DNA of 64,000 nt from an uncultured Lachnospiraceae bacterium. Its GTDB lineage: Bacteria; Bacillota; Clostridia; Lachnospirales; Lachnospiraceae. The notes beneath the pieces are model-generated. The model was not told where the DNA came from. It saw only the letters and a program-made list of their open reading frames with translations, and did not search any database. A program made the position numbers and the translations under genes. The stretch's first letter is position 1; each line of letters starts with the position of its first letter. This document shows positions 25,675-32,946 of the stretch, piece by piece. Where the stretch lies: the NCBI GenBank assembly GCA_910588655.1, contig CAJUPJ010000017.1, positions 11,006 to 75,005 of the forward strand, in the 5' to 3' direction.

Positions 25675-25901
25675 ATGTGTATGTATTGTAAATGCAAAAC
25701 CACTATTTCATCTTTTACGACTCATGTAGTCAATTATAAAATTGTATTATCATCATTAAAAATGTTCCTTGCGAAGAATGTGAACAATGTGGAGAAAAAT
25801 ATTATTCCAACGAAGTTGCAAAACAGCTTGAAAATCTTGTTAATATTGCCAAACAGCTTATGCAGGAAATAGCCATTATTGATTATTCAAAAGCCGCATA
25901 A
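25675..25901 (+). pseudogene. Frameshifted MqsA-like (YgiT-type zinc finger) antitoxin
   Basis: The frame from ATG 25675 starts MCMYCKCKTTISSFTTHVVN, matching YgiT-type zinc-finger antitoxins with a CxxC pair. After NYK the frame goes wrong; in the next frame the sequence reads IKNVPCEECEQCGEKYYSNE and continues to AIIDYSKAA and a stop at 25901. One added A in the run at about 25737-25740 would join the two parts through NYKNCIIIIKNVP. The C-terminal part carries the second CxxC pair. It lies directly after the toxin remnant, so both partners of the module are dead. Confidence 0.65.
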
Positions 25902-25910
25902 CCACACCAT

Positions 25911-25956
25911 ATAACAACAGGCAGCAGCATTGTAAAATGCAGCTGCCTGTTGTTAT
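25911..25956. terminator. Long perfect hairpin after the toxin-antitoxin remnant
   Basis: ATAACAACAGGCAGC and GCTGCCTGTTGTTAT (15 bp each) pair, with a further GCATT/AATGC inner stem around GTAA. It is a strong two-way hairpin; the flanking T-tract is poor, so termination is likely but not certain. Confidence 0.7.
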
Positions 25957-26072
25957 TAGTCTTTAAATAGTTTATGTATTAACCATTACTATATCCTTCT
26001 AATATTTAATAATGCATTAATACCTATTGTATACACTACTTTCAATATTAAATTTTATATTAAAATAACAAC

Positions 26073-26154
26073 TATATTGCTTCCATTACATATTAAATAT
26101 GTCCAATATAGCTTCACAATTTCTCAATGACACAATTAACATGGAAGCAATATA
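26073..26154. repeat. Perfect 14-bp inverted repeat enclosing a palindrome
   Basis: TATATTGCTTCCAT at 26073-26086 and ATGGAAGCAATATA at 26141-26154 are exact reverse complements separated by 54 bases. Just inside the left arm lies ACATATT-a-AATATGT, a second perfect palindrome. No reading frame is present. The stretch 25957-26344 is otherwise AT-rich and empty. Its function is unknown: possible operator region, RNA structure in the GH26 3' region, or a tiny non-autonomous element. Confidence 0.6.
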
Positions 26155-26344
26155 TAATTTAAGCACAATAATAAATAGTAGTAAGATATATTTATTCTTT
26201 ATTAAATTCTGCCAGGTTTTATAGCTATATTCCAGATGCAATTAATAAATTAAACAAATCTTAAACTAATAAATCTAAATTAATAACAATTTCCCATGAT
26301 ATTATAAAACCCATTAAACGCTTCCAAAAATTTGTTTATTCACT

Positions 26345-27793
26345 TTATTTAACTATAGGTGCATAACGTATTCTTATTTCAGGCAATGATTTAAGTTCTG
26401 TATAATAATTCATCTGCCAGTCTTCACCCTGTGAAGGGTCATTTTCCCCACTGGCAGGAGGTGCAAATATTTTCAGTGCCATATCTGCTGCCCCTTCAAG
26501 TGGTTTCTTAAAGAAAGCACTCATCATGTCTATACACTTTACCCCTGGTGCTTTATAAAACCAGTGTCCATTAAGTTCAAGCATAAGATTCATATCCACA
26601 TTGCTTTCATTAAAGTAAGCTTCACAAAATACTGGTGAACTTTCAAAGTGCAGGTTTACTGCCACACCATCTGCATCTTCTGAACCGCCCCAGCGCATTT
26701 TTGCCGGAAATGCTGTTTCTTCTTTCTCTTCCATGGAAGGGCTGAAAAAGTCTTCATGTATAATTTTTCTGTATTCTTCCATAAGCGGCTGTTCAATACC
26801 AACATCCTGGTTATTAGGGTCTTCAATTTCAAGCCCGAGCCTGCCCCTGTCCCTGAACTGGTACATAGTAAAAGCAGAAAGCCACTTTTCTTTATCAGCC
26901 TTAAGCATTTCACAAAATTCCCTTGTCATCGAAGCCTGGTCATAAGCCCCTGTAACATCAGCATCAGCATTAAACTCTGATAAAACCATAGGCTTTTTAA
27001 CACCATTATTTAAAAAAGTATATCTTTCATAGCTTTTCTTGGCAATCTTATATATTTTATCAACTGTATAGCGTGCAAATGTGTCCCCGCCTTCTTCTGC
27101 AACGTCATAAGGCCATCCCCAGTGAAGTGCCATGTAACGGTCTACCGAAACAATATCTGCTGCCCTTGATGCTTCTGCAAAAATATCCTCTTTCTCCATT
27201 TTTTCGTCTTCTACTTCTTTGCAGCCATCAAGGCAGATTATTGTCTGTACATTTGGTGCTTCCTTATGGATAATTTCACATGCATGTACAAAAAATGCAG
27301 CAACTTCCTCATAACTTCCACGTTTATTGAATGAAAACCAGTCACCTGTTGCCTCATGGTTAATGCGCAGCATTACACGTCCGAAAGTACTTAAATCATG
27401 TGCTATTGCAACTAAATGTTCATCTGTAACCTTTGGGTCAATAGTCATTGTAAGAAGCACATCCTGCCCATGCCTGCGCACATCCCTCATATAAGTAAAC
27501 GGCTCATCATCCTTCGTACCATCCAGCCCGCCTTTATAAGTAAAATAATCATCATATGGGTAATCCCATGCAAAATTTACCTCCATATCCTTGCAGGCTT
27601 CACTTATTCTCTGTGGCCATTCCTTATCATTAGGATAATAACAGTACATAAGGCTTACAGCCCTGTGCGGCCTGCCAAGTTTCTGCAATATATAGTCCTG
27701 GTTTACATATTCACCACGTTCACTTCCATCACCAAGGTCTACGGCACACTGTGCAGCGCCCATGTGGATTACTTTTGCTTTTAACTCACTCAT
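26345..27793 (-). CDS. GH26-like glycoside hydrolase (probable intracellular beta-mannanase type)
   Basis: This 482-residue protein shows RINHEATGDWFSF near residue 145, close to the GH26 acid/base motif R-x-x-H-E-x-x-G-x-W-F, and PMVLSEFNAD near residue 270, in the position expected for the nucleophile glutamate. A (beta/alpha)8 barrel would cover residues ~35-340, followed by a beta-rich accessory domain (~360-482) with WRGG-like and FYKAPGVKCID segments. GH26 enzymes mostly cleave beta-1,4-mannans. There is no signal peptide, so it would act in the cytoplasm on imported oligosaccharides, unusual for GH26. The adjacent upstream gene encodes a secreted GH5 enzyme, which makes a joint role in glucan or mannan breakdown plausible. 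Confidence 0.65.
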   Translation of the reverse strand: MSELKAKVIHMGAAQCAVDLGDGSERGEYVNQDYILQKLGRPHRAVSLMYCYYPNDKEWPQRISEACKDMEVNFAWDYPYDDYFTYKGGLDGTKDDEPFTYMRDVRRHGQDVLLTMTIDPKVTDEHLVAIAHDLSTFGRVMLRINHEATGDWFSFNKRGSYEEVAAFFVHACEIIHKEAPNVQTIICLDGCKEVEDEKMEKEDIFAEASRAADIVSVDRYMALHWGWPYDVAEEGGDTFARYTVDKIYKIAKKSYERYTFLNNGVKKPMVLSEFNADADVTGAYDQASMTREFCEMLKADKEKWLSAFTMYQFRDRGRLGLEIEDPNNQDVGIEQPLMEEYRKIIHEDFFSPSMEEKEETAFPAKMRWGGSEDADGVAVNLHFESSPVFCEAYFNESNVDMNLMLELNGHWFYKAPGVKCIDMMSAFFKKPLEGAADMALKIFAPPASGENDPSQGEDWQMNYYTELKSLPEIRIRYAPIVK

Positions 27794-27959
27794 ATTATTT
27801 CTCCGTTTCTTTCAAATATAGTAGATGCTCCTATTATATCCAGACAAAAAACTATTTACTATATAGAATAAAAGAAATAAAATACACTAATTAATAGAGA
27901 TTATATTGCCTGCAAGTATGCAGCTAAGGCTTGTCCATAACATATTTCCTGTTTAATGT

Positions 27960-29624
27960 TTAACGCACCTCTTCCAGATACCATTTCTGGCAGTTATGGC
28001 CATTATATTCCCACTGCTGCACATTAGCACCATTTAAAGTGTCTGCATTTTCTACTTCTACAACACTCTTACATCCTGAAGCCTTTGTATAAATAGAATA
28101 GCTTCCGTTTGCATTTTTTACAAGTTTAAACTTCTGAGCATCACAGTATGTATTCTCCCAAATTCCTATATTAGTCCCGTTACTGCTGTTATTATTGCTT
28201 ACATCAAGCAGAAATGTATTGCCATCACCAAGTGCAGAATAAATATAATAATATCCATTCCCATCACTAACAAACTTCCATGTATTGTTAGCCTTAGCTC
28301 CTGATGACTCATACTGTAATACATTTGCACCATTTACAGCCCATCCGCCAGAAACATCCATATATTTACCACTCTGTACATTTTTAAGCATATAAGATTT
28401 GCTGGCACTTATAACATCATCCCCATATACAGACATAATTGCATCTATAATTGACTGTTCTGTTACCTGGTAATTATAGCGGTTAAACAATGCATAACCG
28501 CCTGCCCCAGTTACACCATTATCCCACCAGAGTGGTATACATCCATAATTGTCTGCATATGCACATACCTTGTATGCAAGTTCAGAACGGCAGGCTGTAT
28601 TAACAGAGTCAATATGTGCCTTGGATGGTGCACCATATTCACCTATAACAACTGGATAACCCTTACTAATAAACTTCTGGTAAAGTGAATGGAACTGGCT
28701 GTTAATATAAGTTTCATCACCATAAGAAGCCACTTTTGAACTGTCTGTAGCACTACTTCCCCACTGTGTAATAGCAGTATTATTTTCATCACAGAAATCC
28801 CAAGGGTCATAATAATGTACAGAAACCATTATTCTTTTCTCTCCTGATGGTATCTCACTTGAACGGTAATTATCTGAAGGAATTACAAATCCATAATCAC
28901 CAGCAGTATAATTAATATTAGTGTTCCAGCCTGGCAGCATAAGCCAGCGCTTTGCATTGTTGCCACCTGTTTTACGCACAGTGTCCACAAAAATCTGGTT
29001 TAAGGCATTAATATTAGAATAATATGTCCTGTTTGGTTCACCATAAGTACCATCAAATTCTTCATTCATTGATTCAAAAACAAGATGTTCATCATAGTCT
29101 TTAAACCTGTTTGCAATCTGCTGCCAGCATGCAGCATATTTCTTTCTTATTGTATTCTGGTCTTGTCCATTACAAAGAAGCCATCCGCCTTCAATTGTAT
29201 TATAACCGTCACCATGCATATTTAAAATAACGTAAAATCCATTATTAATACACATGTCAACTACCTGCTGTATACGGTCAAGCCACGAAGAGTCAATAGT
29301 GTAATTTGGAGCACTTCCAATTTTACTTAAATAAGATACTGGTACACGGATTGACTTAAAGCCCTGGTTTTTAACTGCTTTAACTAGGTTTTCAGTAATA
29401 ACAGGGTTGCCCCAGTTTGTTTCATGCGGTGTACCACCAATTGCTGATTCAAGCTGGTTTCCCAAATTCCAGCCTGCCCCCATTGCGTCAACAATTTCCT
29501 GCTGGTTTAAATGCTGGAAAGATGAAGCACTTGCTTTTTGTGCTGGAGCAATTCCCCCTGCCCCAGAAACCCCTAGTGCCAGTGCCGCAGCCATTAAAAC
29601 TGCCATAAACTTTTTAATACGCAT
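27960..29624 (-). CDS. Secreted GH5 endoglucanase-type enzyme with ricin-type C-terminal domain
   Basis: From ATG 29624 (AAGGAGG 4 bases upstream) the 554-residue protein begins with a signal peptide MRIKKFMAVLMAAALALGVS followed by an Ala-rich cleavage region. The catalytic domain (~35-400) has MGAGWNLGNQLESAIGG, NWGNPVITENLVKAVKNQGF and SIRVPVSY, resembling GH5 subfamily 4; the acid/base lies in VFESMNEEFDG and the nucleophile in VVIGEYGAPSK. Residues ~415-554 form a ricin B-type carbohydrate-binding domain with repeats such as LKNVQSGKYMDVSGG, FLLDVSNNNSSNGTNIGIWE and VVEVENADTLNGANVQQWEY. It should act outside the cell on cellulose, glucomannan or mixed glucans. No cohesin/dockerin or sortase signal is visible. 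Confidence 0.92.
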   Translation of the reverse strand: MRIKKFMAVLMAAALALGVSGAGGIAPAQKASASSFQHLNQQEIVDAMGAGWNLGNQLESAIGGTPHETNWGNPVITENLVKAVKNQGFKSIRVPVSYLSKIGSAPNYTIDSSWLDRIQQVVDMCINNGFYVILNMHGDGYNTIEGGWLLCNGQDQNTIRKKYAACWQQIANRFKDYDEHLVFESMNEEFDGTYGEPNRTYYSNINALNQIFVDTVRKTGGNNAKRWLMLPGWNTNINYTAGDYGFVIPSDNYRSSEIPSGEKRIMVSVHYYDPWDFCDENNTAITQWGSSATDSSKVASYGDETYINSQFHSLYQKFISKGYPVVIGEYGAPSKAHIDSVNTACRSELAYKVCAYADNYGCIPLWWDNGVTGAGGYALFNRYNYQVTEQSIIDAIMSVYGDDVISASKSYMLKNVQSGKYMDVSGGWAVNGANVLQYESSGAKANNTWKFVSDGNGYYYIYSALGDGNTFLLDVSNNNSSNGTNIGIWENTYCDAQKFKLVKNANGSYSIYTKASGCKSVVEVENADTLNGANVQQWEYNGHNCQKWYLEEVR

Positions 29625-29812
29625 ATTACCTCCTTCTCCTGCCAGTATAACTGGCGGTTTATATATTATTTGCGTTGCAACATCCATATTTTAACAAATA
29701 TTTTACAATTTGTATAGACTATTTTTGGATTTATTTCTTTTTTTTATACTTTTTACAAAATTATCTGATAATAGTATATACTGTTGCACATTTGCCTTCT
29801 ATTAATTTTTAT

Positions 29813-29840
29813 TTGACAATAATCTGAAAAAGTGTATACT
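29813..29840 (+). promoter_or_regulatory. Promoter of the cobalamin riboswitch leader
   Basis: TTGACA (29813-29818) and TATACT (29835-29840) have a 16-base spacer, about 20 bases before the riboswitch fold. The arrangement AAAAGTGTATACT is nearly the same as in the trp T-box promoter. Confidence 0.8.
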
Positions 29841-29861
29841 TGTATAAAACTAAATACGTTT

Positions 29862-30080
29862 AAGGTGTTAGCAGTAATATGCCTGGGATGGCATGAAGCT
29901 GCTGGTGAAAAGGGAAACAGGTGAGAGACCTGTGCGGGCCTGCCACTGTGAGATTGAATTTATATACAATTATGCCACTGGATTTCTGGGAAGGCATGTA
30001 TAAAAACGCGTTACAGATTTTATAAATTTTAATAGTCTTTTATAGCTGTAACAGATATTAAGCCAGGAGACCTGCCTTAA
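29862..30080 (+). promoter_or_regulatory. Cobalamin (B12) riboswitch
   Basis: The leader contains the ordered conserved elements of the cobalamin class: GGTG near the 5' end, GGGAAACAGGTGAGAGACC, the GCCACTGTGAG box at about 29941-29951, a second GCCACTGG followed by CTGGGAAGGC near 29974-29995, and the B12-box region AGCCAGGAGACCTGCC at 30061-30076. It lies 5' of cbiQ and controls cobalt uptake genes. A second hairpin (GGTACAGGTA with TACCTTGTATC) follows before the terminator and may be the switching element. Confidence 0.95.
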
Positions 30081-30174
30081 ATGAAGAAGCATAAGCCACA
30101 GGTAACTGGTCTTATAATTATGGTACAGGTATTTTTTTAATTAATACCTTGTATCTTTATTAAGTGCACCCATT

Positions 30175-30209
30175 AACCCTCCGGCTTATACACGCTGGAG
30201 GGTTTTTTA
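30175..30209 (+). terminator. Riboswitch terminator carrying the cbiQ Shine-Dalgarno sequence
   Basis: AACCCTCC (30175-30182) and GGAGGGTT (30197-30204) pair, extended inward by GGC/GCT, followed by T6 and directly by the cbiQ ATG at 30210. GGAGGG in the 3' arm is the only plausible ribosome binding site for cbiQ, 7 bases from the ATG, so one hairpin can block both elongation and initiation. Confidence 0.88.
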
Positions 30210-30902
30210 ATGCATACACACAACCATTTCCCAATAGACTATTATGCTTATAACTCCGCTATAAGAAACTGGAACACTGGTTATAAAATGATATTTTCAT
30301 TTACTGCAATAATAGCTGTTATCTCCTCAGATGATTTTTTTATTCCAGTATATACATTTCTGTTTATGGGATTTATAAATACATATCTTGCCAGGCTTTC
30401 AATAAAAGAATATTTAATGGCTGTCCGGATACCATTTATATTTATTATACTTGGAAGCATAGCTATTGGAGGAAATATAATACTAATACTTAATGTTATA
30501 TTAAAAGCAATCAGTGCTACTAGTGCAATGTACCTGGTAACATTATCAACCCCGGCAGGTGAAATTATTGCAACGCTTAAAAAACTCCATATTCCTGGTA
30601 TATTTATAGAACTAATGTATCTTACATACAGGTATATATTTATCCTGTCTGATGAAGTACATAAAATGCGTAATGCAGGTATATCAAGGCTTGGATATAT
30701 TAATTACAGGACATCATGTAAGAGTTTTAGCATGATGCTGGGTAATCTTTTAATTGTATCTTTAAAAAATTCACGTAATTACTATAATGCAATGGAAGCA
30801 CGCTGCTATAATGGCTCACTCGGATTTTACAATGAAAAGAAAAAAATCTGCAAATTACAGGTACTTTTGTTTTTAATATACCTTATATTTTTAATTATAT
30901 AA
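30210..30902 (+). CDS. cbiQ: Cobalt ECF transporter T component CbiQ
   Basis: This 230-residue membrane protein has about five or six hydrophobic segments and the ECF T-component coupling motif region, with EARCYNGSLGFY near residues 196-207 (the Ala-Arg-Gly-type motif that contacts the ATPase). CbiQ links the CbiO ATPase to CbiM/CbiN in cobalt uptake for B12 synthesis. It starts directly after the riboswitch terminator T-tract. It is first in the gene order cbiQ-cbiO-cbiM-cbiN; the more usual order is cbiM-N-Q-O. Confidence 0.92.
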   Translation: MHTHNHFPIDYYAYNSAIRNWNTGYKMIFSFTAIIAVISSDDFFIPVYTFLFMGFINTYLARLSIKEYLMAVRIPFIFIILGSIAIGGNIILILNVILKAISATSAMYLVTLSTPAGEIIATLKKLHIPGIFIELMYLTYRYIFILSDEVHKMRNAGISRLGYINYRTSCKSFSMMLGNLLIVSLKNSRNYYNAMEARCYNGSLGFYNEKKKICKLQVLLFLIYLIFLII

Positions 30903-30989
30903 TGCCAGTGGCAAAAGTATATGGCAATGCAGCAATCCGTAACATCAGCTGGGGACAAAATATAACAAGAAACAGACGGAGGAAACTAA

Positions 30990-31841
30990 ATGGCAGAAAC
31001 ACCTGGTTATATACTTGAAATCTGCAACCTTTATTATTCCTATGATAACAGAAATAATGTTTTATCAGATATTAACCTGGGAATTAAGAAAGGTGAAAAA
31101 ATTGCCATCCTGGGTGCTAATGGCGCAGGTAAATCTACTTTATTCTTAAATATGAATGGTGTATACAATAACAGAAGTGGTGAAATATTTCTTTATGGGA
31201 CAAAAATAACAAGAAAAAATATTAACACACTCAGGCAAAATGTTGGATATGTTTTCCAGGAAGCAGACAGCCAGATTGTAGGCACTACTGTTTTAAATGA
31301 AGTATCATTCGGACTTGTAAACCTTGGGCTGCCAGAAAGTGAAATACAAAAAAGGACTATTAGTATTTTAAAAGAAATGGGGCTTTATAATTATAAAGAC
31401 AAACCTCCGCATTATTTAAGTGGCGGTGAAAAAAAGCGTGTAGCTATTGCGGGCGTAATTGCAATGCAGCCAGAAATTATTTTATTTGATGAACCTATGG
31501 CATCACTTGACCCTGGCAGTTCATTAATGTTTGAAAATATACTGGCAAAGCTTGAAAATGAAGGAAAAACTATTATTATTTCAACCCATAATACAGACTT
31601 TGCATATAAATGGGCTGAAAGGATTATAGTTCTTGATAATGGAAGTATAATTGCTGATGATAAACCAGTAAAAATATTTACATCAGATGAAATATTAAAA
31701 AGGGCAAACCTTGGAAAACCAATGCTTTTACAGGTATATGAAATTATAATGAAAAAGTACGGCAAGAACTTAAATACCTACGGTAATGCCCCAAAATCCA
31801 TTAATGAATTTGCCAGATGGTTTAATGGTTTAACCATCTGA
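30990..31841 (+). CDS. cbiO: Cobalt ECF transporter ATPase CbiO
   Basis: The 283-residue ATPase has Walker A GANGAGKST near residue 42, Q-loop VFQEADSQIVG near 88, ABC signature LSGGEKKRVAIAG near 141, Walker B IILFDEPMASLDP near 161 and the switch histidine in IISTHNTDF. This is the EcfA/CbiO type that drives group I ECF cobalt transporters. The start follows ACGGAGGAAACTAA. An 87-base gap separates it from cbiQ, without a visible terminator or promoter. Confidence 0.95.
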   Translation: MAETPGYILEICNLYYSYDNRNNVLSDINLGIKKGEKIAILGANGAGKSTLFLNMNGVYNNRSGEIFLYGTKITRKNINTLRQNVGYVFQEADSQIVGTTVLNEVSFGLVNLGLPESEIQKRTISILKEMGLYNYKDKPPHYLSGGEKKRVAIAGVIAMQPEIILFDEPMASLDPGSSLMFENILAKLENEGKTIIISTHNTDFAYKWAERIIVLDNGSIIADDKPVKIFTSDEILKRANLGKPMLLQVYEIIMKKYGKNLNTYGNAPKSINEFARWFNGLTI

Positions 31842-31873
31842 TAATAAATTTTAATATCCAGAAGGAGGAAATT

Positions 31874-32626
31874 ATGGCTAAAAAAGAAAAAAGATTTATC
31901 TTTGCAGCAGTTCTTTTTGCGGCGCTTCTTGGAACAGGTACTACTGTTTCTGCAATGCACATTATGGAAGGATACCTTCCACCTGGTTACTGCATTGCAT
32001 GGGGCATTGCCAGCATGCCTTTTCTTGTAGCAGGTTTTCTAAAGATTAAAAAATTACTTGCAGAAAACCATAGGAATATAACACTGGTTGCCATGTCAGG
32101 TGCATTTATCTTTGTTATTTCCTCATTGAAAATACCATCACTTACAGGAAGCTGTTCACATATGACAGGCACAGGACTTGGCGCAATTTTATTCGGGCCT
32201 TCTGCTGTAAGCATACTTGGTATTATAGTCCTGGTATTCCAGGCAATATTGCTTGCACATGGCGGACTTACAACACTTGGCGCTAACACATTTTCGATGG
32301 CTATAGCAGGGCCTTTTATAAGTTACTGTATATACAAGACCTGCCAGAAATTCAAAGCCAGCAAACATATAAGTATATTTCTTGCTGCCAGCATTGGGGA
32401 TTTATCTACATACTGTATTACAAGCCTGCAGCTTGCACTTGCACATAATGCATCAGGTGGCATAATGGTATCATTTCTAAAATTCCTGGGCGTATTTGCA
32501 CCAACACAGTTACCACTTGCAATTCTTGAAGGTATACTTACTGTACTTATAATTATGGCACTTGAAACATATGGGACACAGGAACTTATGGAAATTGGTT
32601 TTATAAGAAAGGAAACATCAAAATAA
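31874..32626 (+). CDS. cbiM: Cobalt transporter substrate-binding component CbiM with signal peptide
   Basis: CbiM is the S-component that binds Co2+ through its extreme N-terminus. Here a signal peptide (KKEKRFIFAAVLFAALLG, ending TTVSA) precedes MHIMEGYLPPGYCIAWG, so cleavage after VSA would expose Met-His, the metal-binding start known for CbiM. Seven hydrophobic segments follow, with the conserved SGAFIFVISSLKIPSLTGSC and LAHGGLTTLGANTFSMAIAGP. AAGGAGGAAATT precedes the ATG. The stop codon overlaps the cbiN start by one base (TAATGA), indicating translational coupling. Confidence 0.95.
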   Translation: MAKKEKRFIFAAVLFAALLGTGTTVSAMHIMEGYLPPGYCIAWGIASMPFLVAGFLKIKKLLAENHRNITLVAMSGAFIFVISSLKIPSLTGSCSHMTGTGLGAILFGPSAVSILGIIVLVFQAILLAHGGLTTLGANTFSMAIAGPFISYCIYKTCQKFKASKHISIFLAASIGDLSTYCITSLQLALAHNASGGIMVSFLKFLGVFAPTQLPLAILEGILTVLIIMALETYGTQELMEIGFIRKETSK

Positions 32627-32946
32627 TGAAAAGTAAGAACAAAAAAATAACAATAGCACTGCTATTGGCAGCAGCACTTATAATTATTATCCCGCTTTTT
32701 GCACTTAAAGGGGCTGGATTTGGCGGTTCAGATGATGCTGGAAGTGTAATGGTGGAAGAAATCACTGGGAAATATGAACCCTGGTTTACACCTGTACTTG
32801 AGCAGGCTCTTAATGGTGAAATTCCTGGTGAAATAGAAAGCCTTGTTTTCTGTATACAGACTGGAATTGGTGTTGGAATTATAGCTTTCTGCCTGGGAAG
32901 GCTTGTTGAAAGAAAACATCAGGAGTCATTACGTGACAAAGAATAA
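32626..32946 (+). CDS. cbiN: Cobalt transporter accessory component CbiN
   Basis: This 106-residue protein has an N-terminal membrane segment (~8-28), a periplasmic-side loop including the conserved GGSDDAGSVMVEEITGKYEPW and PVLEQALNGEIPGEIESLVF, and a C-terminal membrane segment (GIGVGIIAFCLGRL). That layout matches CbiN, which is required with CbiM for cobalt loading. The start overlaps the cbiM stop. Its last 28 bases overlap, in the opposite orientation, the end of cbiA. Confidence 0.92.
   Translation: MKSKNKKITIALLLAAALIIIIPLFALKGAGFGGSDDAGSVMVEEITGKYEPWFTPVLEQALNGEIPGEIESLVFCIQTGIGVGIIAFCLGRLVERKHQESLRDKE

Noticed and set aside
25957..26344. CRISPR array
   Set aside because: There is one inverted repeat pair and no set of regularly spaced direct repeats or cas gene.
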